Made by a program: the position numbers and the translations under genes
IMG/VR virus record: IMGVR_UViG_3300005367_000212
Span: 1-30,465 of that record
DNA length: 30,465 nt
DNA from: a virus
Direction: 5' to 3' (one strand)
The notes under the pieces: model-generated
What the model saw: the letters and a program-made list of their open reading frames with translations, nothing else
The model's database searches: none
Told to the model about the DNA's origin: nothing
Shown: one piece after another, positions 13,069-18,828 of the stretch
How positions within the stretch are numbered: the first letter of the stretch is position 1
How the letters are laid out: each line of letters opens with the position of its first letter

Positions 13069-13163
13069 GGGCGTCCACCTCGAGGCGGCCCTAAAGGCCT
13101 GGCGGTGAAGTCGGGGGGAGCCTTCTGACGAGGGTCATGCGGGCCGGCCCGAGGTGGACGCCC
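13069..13163 (-). promoter_or_regulatory. Stem-loop leader of the leftward operon
   Basis: A perfect 14-bp inverted repeat, CGAGGTGGACGCCC (13150-13163) with GGGCGTCCACCTCG (13069-13082), encloses 67 bases containing smaller hairpins (GGCCGGCC; GGCC-CTAAA-GGCC). With the -10 at 13167-13172, the transcript would start at about 13160, inside the 5' arm. The 3' arm ends 6-7 bases before the ribosome site of the first gene. The structure could stabilise the RNA or act on RNA polymerase in cis. Confidence 0.6.
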
Positions 13164-13165
13164 GA

Positions 13166-13188
13166 ATGGTTTGGGAAAACCAAACCAT
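13166..13188. promoter_or_regulatory. Operator O1 of the lysogeny switch
   Basis: A 23-bp inverted repeat with perfect 9-bp arms (ATGGTTTGG, CCAAACCAT) around a 5-base centre (GAAAA). The core is GTTTGG-N5-CCAAAC. It overlaps the spacer and -10 of PL, so a bound repressor would block RNA polymerase. Confidence 0.75.
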
Positions 13189-13195
13189 CAGTCAA
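13167..13195 (-). promoter_or_regulatory. Leftward early promoter (PL)
   Basis: On the minus strand, TTGACT (13195-13190) is followed by 17 bases and AAACCA (13172-13167). The spacer and -10 are covered by operator O1. It reads into the early operon. The -10 is poor by E. coli standards, but the same arrangement recurs at the rightward promoter. Confidence 0.6.
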
Positions 13196-13203
13196 GCGAA
13201 AAA

Positions 13204-13220
13204 GTTTGGAACATCCAAAC
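13204..13220. promoter_or_regulatory. Operator O2 of the lysogeny switch
   Basis: GTTTGG-AACAT-CCAAAC, with the same 6-bp arms and 5-base centre as O1, centred 35 bp from O1 and about 9 bp upstream of the PL -35. It could support cooperative binding. Confidence 0.72.
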
Positions 13221-13282
13221 GCGGCAATTCGACACCGCAAACTAAACGGGAACTTTCTGCAAACTGCGCCTTAGGGATGTGG

Positions 13283-13603
13283 TTAGCGGCCGACGCCCCG
13301 GCGCGGCTTTGGGGCGGCGGGGGCGGGGTGGCTGGCGCTCTGTTCGGCCACGATCTGCGCGGCCATCTCTCGCAATCCGCGAAGGGCGATCGCCTCGGCG
13401 GGCTTCATGAGCAATTCGTAAGGCTCGATTCCCAGCCAGGCGGAGACCTCATTCACGGTCTCCCGCCGGTATTCCTGGCGGCTGTGCCATACATGGTTGG
13501 CCTTGGACTTGTTCCAGCCGAGCTCGTTGGTGAGGGCGGCCTGCTTCTTTTCGAAGTGGGCCATCCACTCCTGAAGGTGCCAGTCGGGAGCGGCATCGAG
13601 CAT
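13283..13603 (-). CDS. Helix-turn-helix phage regulator (candidate repressor)
   Basis: A 106-residue protein with an HTH in the first half: WMAHFEKKQAALTNELGWNKSKANHVWHSRQEYRRETVNEVSAWLGIEPYELLM (about residues 13-66), an Xre/Cro-type fold with the recognition helix in NKSKANHVW. It is followed by a helix and a Pro/Ala-rich basic tail. This form is common in alphaproteobacterial prophage switch regions. The start at 13603 has no clear ribosome site, so a leaderless or weakly translated message is possible. It is transcribed divergently from the Xre gene at 13701. Which of the two HTH proteins binds the GTTTGG-N5-CCAAAC sites cannot be told from sequence. Confidence 0.78.
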   Translation of the reverse strand: MLDAAPDWHLQEWMAHFEKKQAALTNELGWNKSKANHVWHSRQEYRRETVNEVSAWLGIEPYELLMKPAEAIALRGLREMAAQIVAEQSASHPAPAAPKPRRGVGR

Positions 13604-13700
13604 GTTTGCATTTTGTGAACCCCCCGACGCCCTGTCGTTCCGGGTTTCCGAAACCAGGTGCCTTGACTCCAAGTTTTGAATAACCAAACTCTGCGCCGGT
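13604..13700. promoter_or_regulatory. Divergent switch region with promoter PR and operator O3
   Basis: The rightward promoter PR is TTGACT (13663-13668), 17 bases, then AAACTC (13686-13691). Operator O3, GTTTTG-AATAA-CCAAAC (13673-13689, one mismatch), lies four bases after the -35 element, the same offset as O1 in PL. Transcription would start at about 13698, almost at the ATG of the Xre gene, which has no ribosome site, so the message may be leaderless. A GANTC site (GACTC, 13665-13669) overlaps the -35. A second palindrome, GGTTTC-C-GAAACC (13643-13655), lies upstream, towards the leftward HTH gene. Confidence 0.6.
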
Positions 13701-13931
13701 ATGGGCGCTTTAGAAGCTTTTCGCCGCAAGCGTGGCTGGACGCAGGAGGAGCTCGCCAGAAAGGTGGGGCTCAAGTCCAAGGGCTACATCAGCGCGATCG
13801 AGACGGGCCTCGCGCCCTGTTCGTTCAGCCTGGCCGCCAAGCTCGAGGCGCTCTCCGAAGGCGAGCTGAAAGCATCCGAGCTTCGCCCGGTCGAGATCTC
13901 GGGGATCGCGACGGCCGAGGCTCGCCCCTGA
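13701..13931 (+). CDS. Xre-family regulator (Cro/CI type)
   Basis: A 76-residue protein that is almost entirely an Xre helix-turn-helix domain: LEAFRRKRGWTQEELARKVGLKSKGYISAIETG (about residues 4-36) and the following helices SFSLAAKLEALSEGEL. There is no C-terminal oligomerisation or peptidase domain, so it is closer to Cro or a short repressor than to a LexA-like CI. It is expressed from PR under O3. It ends 10 bases from the convergent gene at 13941. Confidence 0.85.
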   Translation: MGALEAFRRKRGWTQEELARKVGLKSKGYISAIETGLAPCSFSLAAKLEALSEGELKASELRPVEISGIATAEARP

Positions 13932-13940
13932 ATGCCCCCG

Positions 13941-14555
13941 TCAGCGGAGCCAGAGGGCGTAAGCCGCCAGTCCCAGGGCAATGAGCGCGCCGGCGCTCGC
14001 CCACCAGGCGCGGTCCTTGGCCCGCTGCATAGCGCCGTTGAGCTCCTCAATCCGTGCGGAGAGGCTGATGCGGTCGTTCTCGACGCCGGCGACGCGGTGG
14101 CCGAGCTGCTCGAGGTCGACGGCGCCGGGTTGGAGGGTCTCGAGGTCCTCGACCCGCCGGGCCAGCTCGTGAAGGTTCCGCAGGATGGGGGCCGGGGTCT
14201 CCGCGGTCCAGGTGGCGGCGTAGTCCACCCGGGCGAGGCGCTCTCCAAGAGACGCGACCTCCTCCCGAAGCGGCGCGATGGGATCGTCCGCCAGGCTCGC
14301 CCTCGCCAATGCCCGGCGCAGCACGCGAGCGAAGCGGGCCCGGCTCTTCCCGCGGAGCTCGTCGGCGCCGCGGCCGATCGTGAAGCGGCCGCCGATGAAC
14401 CCCACCCGGGGCGCGTCCTCGGCCGTGGGATCTGGAGCGGCGCCGAGCTCCTCCGCCCAGCGGCGCGCGAGCTCCGGGCCCACGGTGGCCGCGAAGAGCG
14501 CGCACGCCTGCTCGAGCAAGGCCAGGCGCGCCCGCAGCTCGTCGATCTCCGCCAT
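13941..14555 (-). CDS. Coiled-coil protein with C-terminal membrane anchor
   Basis: A 204-residue protein. The N-terminal helix (ELRARLALLEQACALFAATV) is followed by a domain with GFIGGRFTIGRGADELRGKSRARFARVLRRALARA (about 50-90), then helical segments with heptad character (REEVASLGERLARVD; VEDLETLQPGAVDLEQLGHRVAGVENDRISLSARIEEL in part). The end is one hydrophobic helix, WWASAGALIALGLAAYALWLR (about 184-204). Topology: cytoplasmic protein anchored by its C-terminus. It is placed apart from the early operon, convergent with the Xre gene, so it may be expressed in the lysogen. The function is unknown; superinfection exclusion or defence is a guess from position. Confidence 0.75.
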   Translation of the reverse strand: MAEIDELRARLALLEQACALFAATVGPELARRWAEELGAAPDPTAEDAPRVGFIGGRFTIGRGADELRGKSRARFARVLRRALARASLADDPIAPLREEVASLGERLARVDYAATWTAETPAPILRNLHELARRVEDLETLQPGAVDLEQLGHRVAGVENDRISLSARIEELNGAMQRAKDRAWWASAGALIALGLAAYALWLR

Positions 14556-14909
14556 CTCCCCCTCTCCGTGAGCTCCACCACCCTCACGGGAGCACGCCCG
14601 GTCGAGTCGCAGAAGCGGCTCGGCCGGGCCTCTGTCGCCCCGACCGTCCCATCCCGCGCGTGGGCCGGCGTTACTCTGCCTGGCCGGCGCGGCAATGACG
14701 TCGGCCAGGCGATCTTCACGACCTTCTCGGGACCGTAGCGATGCGGCGGGGGCGGCGGCACGGCTGCGCTCCCGCTCCGACCGATCGTCGGCGCGCTAAC
14801 GTGTTCCTGATTCGTCCCATTTCTCGCCGCGGCCGCCTCGACGCGGCTTGGCTGAGGAAGCTCCTCGCCCGCCTGGCCAGGGACCGCGAGCGACCGCCCC
14901 GCGCGTCGG
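14556..14909 (+). other. Stretch without a confident gene; two weak small frames
   Basis: Two consecutive rightward frames fill this part: GTG 14572 to TAG 14738 (55 codons, beginning SSTTLTGARPVESQKRL) and ATG 14741 to TGA 14932 (63 residues, strongly Arg-rich). They are only 2 bases apart, as in an operon, but have no clear ribosome sites and no recognised family. A divergent promoter for the gene at 13941 should also lie near 14556-14600. Confidence 0.3.
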
Positions 14910-15266
14910 GTGCGAGTGCCTGCACCTGCTGATCCCACATCGCCGGCCGAGTGCGAGCCCGATCCCTCGGCCGGCTTCGTCCTGACGCATCCGGCGACGG
15001 CCGCACGGCTACCTGTTTCGCCCATCCGGGCGGGCAGGGGCGGTGCGCCGGCGCGGGCGCACATGCCTCCCGCTGCGGCCCTGCCGCAGCGGCCGCAGGC
15101 GTTTGCGCCGCGCGCATCTGCGATGCCCTCGCCGAACATGGAACGTTCGGTGAACGGCTTCGTGCGGCCGGTCTGCCGGATTCAACCCGCGAGGGAGGAA
15201 TCCGCGATGACGTTCGCGCTGCCCGCGAAGATCGCACCCGCATGCCTCAATGGAGGCGCGCGTTGA
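14910..15266 (+). CDS. Weak Pro/Ala-rich frame, possibly a short leader peptide
   Basis: The frame from GTG 14910 has GC-rich third positions but a low-complexity Pro/Ala-rich product, so it may be non-coding. Its end is more convincing: ATG 15207, preceded by GAGGGAGG at a good distance, would give a 19-residue peptide (TFALPAKIAPACLNGGAR) whose TGA overlaps the TTG start of the replication-type gene. That arrangement suggests a leader peptide that delivers ribosomes to the next start. Confidence 0.3.
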   Translation: MRVPAPADPTSPAECEPDPSAGFVLTHPATAARLPVSPIRAGRGGAPARAHMPPAAALPQRPQAFAPRASAMPSPNMERSVNGFVRPVCRIQPAREESAMTFALPAKIAPACLNGGAR

Positions 15267-15937
15267 CCGCTTCTGCTCAAATCTGGCCGCCGCACGTCGG
15301 CGGCCGCACGCACCAGCCGGTGCGGCGCAACTCCGTCCCGTTCGAGTGGGGCGAGCGCTTCTTCCGCCCACTCAGCAAGGCGACGGTCACCCTGATCATG
15401 AGGGGGGCCGAGCGGCTGGCGATCCGCTCCATGCGAAGCCGGGGGAAGGGGCGGCTGAAGCGCCTGCACGCCGGCGAGCTCACCCTGCAGGACCTGCACA
15501 TCCTGGAGGCGCTGCTGTTCAAGTTCCTGGACTGGCGGACGGGGCGGTGCGCGCCGACCTACGGCGACCTGGCGGAGGTCACCGGCCACGCCCGCAACAC
15601 CATAGCCGGCGCGATCCGGCGGCTGGCCAAGGTGGGGATCCTGGAGCGCATGCGCCGGTTCCGGTTGGCCCCCGACGCCGGCGACGGCAAGGGTCCGCAG
15701 GTCCACCAGGCGCCCAACGCCTACCGCTTCGACCTGCCGAAAGGCCTGCGGGCTCTCCTGGGCCTGGGCGCCGAAAGCAGGCCCATCCCCCTCGACGCGG
15801 AGGCCGCGCTGCAGGCGCGGCGATCAACAGTCGTGGAACACGCCTTCCAGGACTTGTCGCTCTCGGGAAAAAGCTCGCTCGAGGCTCAGCTCGGCCGCTG
15901 GGCCGAGGCGATCCAACAGCGCGAGTCCAGAAAGTAG
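15263..15937 (+). CDS. Helix-turn-helix protein, replication-initiator-like
   Basis: A 224-residue protein. After a basic N-terminus comes LTLQDLHILEALLFKFLDWRTGRCAPTYGDLAEVTGHARNTIAGAIRRLAKVGILERMRRF (about residues 73-135), a winged helix of the type found in phage/plasmid replication proteins (HTH_36-like), followed by a wing and NAYRFDLPKGLRALL. Related proteins are often labelled replication protein A or helix-turn-helix replication protein. The TTG at 15263 is preferred for its TGGAGG site and TTGA overlap with the preceding frame; ATG 15242 is the alternative. The gene-poor stretch with stem-loops after it could be its target or origin. The role is inferred. Confidence 0.7.
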   Translation: MTASAQIWPPHVGGRTHQPVRRNSVPFEWGERFFRPLSKATVTLIMRGAERLAIRSMRSRGKGRLKRLHAGELTLQDLHILEALLFKFLDWRTGRCAPTYGDLAEVTGHARNTIAGAIRRLAKVGILERMRRFRLAPDAGDGKGPQVHQAPNAYRFDLPKGLRALLGLGAESRPIPLDAEAALQARRSTVVEHAFQDLSLSGKSSLEAQLGRWAEAIQQRESRK

Positions 15938-16301
15938 TGTGACTCCCCGGCCCTGATTTCCTTCAACGAGGCAGCATGAGCGGAGCGGTCCTACCGGACC
16001 GCAAGTTGATCCAGACTCCGGGCGCTAAGGCGCCCCCATGGCGACAGGAACTGTCGGAGGCTCCACGGGGCCTCCGTTGTCATGTCCGCCTTAGCGCCCG
16101 CGCCAAGCGGCCCCCGGAGCGGGCTTGCCTGGACCTCCGCAGCCAACCATCACGCGGAGCGGCGTCGGTCAGGCCCAAGGGCTTCCCGAGGGGGAAGCGG
16201 CGAGATTTTCGCGGGCTGGAGGATCTGGTGGTGGAGCGGAGAACGGGTATGGCGCCCATTCCGGCGGCCGCTATCCTCGCCGGCGGCGGGGAAGGAGATC
16301 C
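15938..16301 (+). promoter_or_regulatory. Gene-poor region with successive hairpins and GANTC sites
   Basis: It holds a 7-bp hairpin GCGGTCC-TACC-GGACCGC (15985-16002), the large element at 16019-16100, a hairpin GCTTCCC/GGGAAGC near 16182-16200, and GANTC sites at 15941 and 16014, with another at 15923 just before. The end (16276-16301) is a leader with GCTATC and GGCGGGGAAGGAG. Frames at 15976-16323 and 16082-16315 cross it but have no ribosome sites and odd composition (Trp/Arg-rich). It may be an origin, a leader or a small-RNA locus. Confidence 0.5.
16019..16100 (+). ncRNA. Large stem-loop element (candidate structured RNA)
   Basis: A perfect 14-bp stem, CGGGCGCTAAGGCG (16019-16032) with CGCCTTAGCGCCCG (16087-16100), encloses a second pairing (CATG-GC-GACA, 16037-16046, with TGTCATG, 16078-16084) and a 9-bp hairpin with loop CACG (CGGAGGCTC, 16055-16063; GGGCCTCCG, 16068-16076). 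The nested, gap-free layout is more than expected by chance. The strand of any RNA is unknown, and a DNA-level role is possible. Confidence 0.5.
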
Positions 16302-16616
16302 ATGGACACCTATGAGACGATGACGCCGGCGCTGACGCGCGGCGGAGCCGGCGGTTCAGGCCACGGCGTGAACGCCCCGTCCCAGGAATCCGCGCAAGGC
16401 TTGGCGGAGCGCCTGGTGGGCGAGGCGCGGGAACTCGTCGAGATGCTGGCTGAGATCGACCGCCGAACTTTCGGCGCCGCGCCGCCGACCGGCATGTCTA
16501 AGGTCGACGTGAACGAGTCTCGCGGCGTCGCGCCGGTCGTGGCGTCCCTGCACAATCTCCGCGGCCAGCTGGTCGAGGCTCGGAACCGCGCGGTGAAGCT
16601 GCTCGAGGGGCTCTAG
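16302..16616 (+). CDS. Small helical phage protein
   Basis: A 104-residue protein with a Gly/Thr-rich start (about residues 1-25), a coiled-coil-like helix SAQGLAERLVGEARELVEMLAEID (about 28-52), a loop with FGAAPPTG, and a second helix VASLHNLRGQLVEARNRAVKLLEG. The function is unknown. The start ATG at 16302 has GAAGGAG at ideal distance, in a leader that resembles the one of tad2. The stop shares CTAG with the convergent gene at 16613. Confidence 0.75.
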   Translation: MDTYETMTPALTRGGAGGSGHGVNAPSQESAQGLAERLVGEARELVEMLAEIDRRTFGAAPPTGMSKVDVNESRGVAPVVASLHNLRGQLVEARNRAVKLLEGL

Positions 16617-16993
16617 CCCGCCGCGGCCGCCGGCCCGTCACCCGCGACGCGGGGCCCAAGGATCCGAAGCAGATCCGTGACGGGCACCGGCCGGCGCACG
16701 CCGCCGATCGGATCGACCACCCAGATCAGGTGGCGGCTGGATGAGGCCAGGTCGAAGAAGGCGTCGGTGCGCTCGCCCTCCACCTCCGACCAGGTGCGCA
16801 TGACCACCTCGGCCAGCTCGTCGACGTCGGAGCGCGGAAACCGCTGCAGCAGGGTGGCGCACGCGAGGTCGAGCAGGGCGGGCAGGCGATCGGGCGCCAC
16901 GGGATCGCGCTCGAGCATGAACTGGCGCGCCGCCTGCTCGAGGGTGGTGCGTTGCTGGGCGAGCCTGGCCAGCTGGCGACGGCGGAACAGCAT
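16613..16993 (-). CDS. Phage protein of unknown function
   Basis: A 126-residue protein: basic helix at the start (LFRRRQLARLAQQRTTLEQAARQF), then a helical region and a beta-like end RHLIWVVDPIGGVRRPVPVTDLLRILGPRV. It is the only leftward gene of clear coding quality between 14.6 and 18.5 kb and is convergent with 16302. Its promoter would lie in 16994-17067, back to back with the rightward promoter at 17068. No family is recognised. Confidence 0.68.
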   Translation of the reverse strand: MLFRRRQLARLAQQRTTLEQAARQFMLERDPVAPDRLPALLDLACATLLQRFPRSDVDELAEVVMRTWSEVEGERTDAFFDLASSSRHLIWVVDPIGGVRRPVPVTDLLRILGPRVAGDGPAAAAG

Positions 16994-17067
16994 GGCGACA
17001 GATTCCCCGAAGATGAGCGCCGCGTCACCCTGCGTCTTCGCACCGCTGTAGTCGATTTACGGCAAGT

Positions 17068-17096
17068 TTGCGGCAACCTTGGGCGTGGTTTACCTT
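17068..17096 (+). promoter_or_regulatory. Putative rightward promoter
   Basis: TTGCGG (17068-17073), 17 bases, TACCTT (17091-17096). It is the best promoter-like pair in this gap and reads into the gene at 17154. GGCAA occurs twice around the -35 (17061, 17072), a possible activator or repressor half-site. Confidence 0.45.
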
Positions 17097-17153
17097 GGGT
17101 CGGGGACTTTCGGGGTTATTTCGGGCGCGTATTCGCCCGGAACGGGGGCGTTC

Positions 17154-17852
17154 ATGGCGAAGAGCAGGGGCCGTGCCGGTCCCTCGGATCCGCAGTCGAT
17201 CCTTGCGCGGAGGGTGGCCAACCTCGGCGCCGAGCGCCATCTCGATGTCCGGGATCCCGCGAATTGGGGCGTGTCGGTGAGCAACCTCACCGCGCTGCCG
17301 AGCGCGGCCGACGTCGAGGTGACTGTCAACGACCGCAGCGAGGTGCTCGCGGCCAGGCGCAGCGACCCCTACGACCTGCTGCACGCCGCGGGCGGCCTCT
17401 CCGACGATCAGCACCGCGCCTCGAGGCGGCTGTTCCGCGACATGGCGCTCGCCGCCGGCCTCCCGCTCGAGAGGGCGTTCGAGCTGCCGATCCTGGAGAA
17501 GATCGATTTCGGCCGCGGCGACGCCGGCGCGCCCACTCAGGCGGCGATCGACGCGTCAAAGCGGGTGAAGTCGGCGATGCTCGGGATCGGCCCCGTCCAC
17601 GCCCAGCTGCTGCGCGCGCTCAACGAATCGATGATCGCGGGCGAGATCCGGCCCTGGCGGGCGATCGTCCAGCGCGTCACCGGCGAGACGCACACCAACG
17701 TTCACGGCGCCATGGTGCGGCAGGCCTGCGAGGGCCTGGTGGTGGTGTACCGCGGGATCGACGAGCGGCGGCGCGCGGCCGCGGCGGAAGGGCAGCCGGC
17801 GCAGATGCGGCCGTTCAGCGCGTTCGGGCCGCCGGCGTCGCCGGAAACTTGA
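17154..17852 (+). CDS. Phage protein of unknown function
   Basis: A 232-residue protein beginning MAKSRGRAGPSDPQSILARRVANLGAE (only part given), with a beta stretch (SAADVEVTVNDRSEVLAARRSDPYDLL) and a largely helical second half, including LHAAGGLSDDQHRASRRLFRDMALAAG and ESMIAGEIRPWRAIVQRVTGETHTNVHGAMVRQACEGL (about 160-200). The last block resembles the DUF6456/antirepressor-like HTH segments of alphaproteobacterial phage proteins, so DNA binding is possible. ATG 17154 is preferred over the in-frame 17079, which would start before the likely transcription start. A terminator follows. Confidence 0.72.
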   Translation: MAKSRGRAGPSDPQSILARRVANLGAERHLDVRDPANWGVSVSNLTALPSAADVEVTVNDRSEVLAARRSDPYDLLHAAGGLSDDQHRASRRLFRDMALAAGLPLERAFELPILEKIDFGRGDAGAPTQAAIDASKRVKSAMLGIGPVHAQLLRALNESMIAGEIRPWRAIVQRVTGETHTNVHGAMVRQACEGLVVVYRGIDERRRAAAAEGQPAQMRPFSAFGPPASPET

Positions 17853-17914
17853 CGTTAGTAGCTACGGGCGCACAAGCTCTCCCTCACACTGCGTGTGCTG
17901 TAAGCGTTCTGAAG

Positions 17915-17945
17915 AAGCCCGGGCCCAAACCCGGGCTTTTTCTTT
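17915..17945 (+). terminator. Intrinsic terminator
   Basis: AAGCCCGGG (17915-17923) pairs with CCCGGGCTT (17930-17938) over a 6-base loop, followed by TTTCTTT. It ends the transcript of the gene at 17154. A small CACAC-TGC-GTGTG hairpin stands just before it. Confidence 0.92.
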
Positions 17946-17991
17946 GCCGCCACGCCCGAGACTGACGTCTCCGACCTGCAGGATCAGCCAT

Positions 17992-18234
17992 GTGACGAGC
18001 GCCGACATACTGTCGTTCGAGCGCGGCTGTAGAATCCTGCGCGGCGTCGACGTGGAAGCCGACCGCAAGGCGCGGATCCGCGCGCTGTGGGTGGAAGCCC
18101 GCCGGCGCGCCTACAACGGCCTGGTCTACGAAAGCGACGTCGCGATGTTCGGCCTCGAGGCCCTGAAGGCCGAGATGGGCGCGTACCTGATCAGGCGCGA
18201 GCTGCAGATCCTGCGGCATGCGCCGGCGGCGTGA
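17992..18234 (+). CDS. Small conserved phage protein
   Basis: An 80-residue helical protein: TSADILSFERGCRILRGVDVEADRKARIRALWVEARRRAYNGL, then VAMFGLEALKAEMGAYLIRRELQILRH. The start is GTG at 17992, after AGGA; the longer frame from 17893 runs across the terminator and is rejected. Its role is unknown; charged helices suggest a nucleic-acid or protein-binding accessory factor. Confidence 0.7.
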   Translation: MTSADILSFERGCRILRGVDVEADRKARIRALWVEARRRAYNGLVYESDVAMFGLEALKAEMGAYLIRRELQILRHAPAA

Positions 18235-18300
18235 TGTGTAAGCAAAGGCTGCGCTTTGTATGCACGTCCGGCCGACCTGTGAACAAAGGCTGCCTTTTCT
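18235..18300 (+). repeat. Two similar mini-hairpins in tandem
   Basis: TGTGTAAGCAAAGGCTGCGCTTTGT (18235-18259) and TGTGAACAAAGGCTGCCTTTTCT (18278-18300) are imperfect direct repeats. Each folds: CAAAG/CTTTG (18243-18258), and AAAGG-CTG-CCTTT (18285-18297) followed by T. The second looks like a short terminator. Confidence 0.5.
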
Positions 18301-18303
18301 AAC

Positions 18304-18516
18304 ATGACTGACCTGGCCCGGATCCGCGACGCCGCCCGGGTGGCGGCGAACGCGGCGCATCCGACGGACGTCTTCGTGACGAAAACCGGATTCCGCGTGA
18401 TGGCCCGCAACGGCCACGTCTCGAACGGCCGAACGGTCACCTTTCAGCAGCTCGAGCTCGCGCCGCTGAACCCGCTCGTCGAGGCGATCGCGGCCGTCAA
18501 CCGGGCGGTGAGCTAG
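18304..18516 (+). CDS. Small phage protein
   Basis: A 70-residue protein: a helix (LARIRDAARVAANAAH), then strands (DVFVTKTGFRVMARNGHVSNGRTVTF) and a C-terminal helix (NPLVEAIAAVNRAVS). The function is unknown. The ATG at 18304 lies only a few bases after the second mini-hairpin, without a clear ribosome site. Its stop and that of the small gene on the other strand share CTAG. Confidence 0.65.
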   Translation: MTDLARIRDAARVAANAAHPTDVFVTKTGFRVMARNGHVSNGRTVTFQQLELAPLNPLVEAIAAVNRAVS

Positions 18517-18683
18517 TCCGCGTCGCGGTACCACTGGCCGTCGTTGTCGTCGCGCCAGTAACCGACCAGGTCGTCGACGAATATGGGCGAGGGCCGCGGT
18601 CGCGGGTCGGATCGGTCCAACGTCGACCTGACGGGAAGGGCCGCCAATTCCTGCGGGGTCATGTCTTTCGGACGCTTCTCCAT
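18513..18683 (-). CDS. Small leftward phage protein (56 residues)
   Basis: It reads ATG 18683 to TAG 18513: MEKRPKDMTPQELAALPVRS, a Pro/Arg-rich middle and an acidic aromatic end (VDDLVGYWRDDNDGQWYRDAD). Codon third positions are GC-rich as in real genes, and the stop abuts the convergent gene. There is no good ribosome site. The function is unknown. It is divergent from the recombinase at 18829 across a repeat-rich spacer. Confidence 0.5.
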   Translation of the reverse strand: MEKRPKDMTPQELAALPVRSTLDRSDPRPRPSPIFVDDLVGYWRDDNDGQWYRDAD

Positions 18684-18828
18684 CCGGGAAGCCTAAGGGC
18701 GTTCCTAGCTTCCGAGAAGGGTAGTTTTCGGAAGTCAGCGGAAGCAAGCATTCCGCCATAAACCGCTGAAAACCGACGATTAACGGCGCGCCGGTGGGCG
18801 AGCCACGGAAGCATTTGGAAGAATCCCT
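18684..18828. repeat. Intergenic region with repeated CGGAAG motifs
   Basis: Inverted pairs CTTCCGAGAA (18709-18718) with TTTTCGGAAG (18725-18734, one mismatch) and GCGGAA (18738-18743) with TTCCGC (18751-18756), plus further copies ACGGAAGC (about 18805) and TTGGAAG (about 18815). The stretch lies between a small leftward gene and the second recombinase. It may hold recombinase-binding or operator sites and the divergent promoters. Confidence 0.5.

Noticed and set aside
13784-15139. 451-residue minus-strand frame across the 13701 and 13941 genes
   Set aside because: Low-complexity Arg/Pro/Ser composition. It conflicts with the recognisable Xre and membrane-anchored genes.
16082-16315. 77-residue frame over the large stem-loop
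   Set aside because: Trp/Arg-rich composition, no ribosome site, and its ATG lies inside the inner helix of the stem-loop. Kept only as an alternative explanation for the element.
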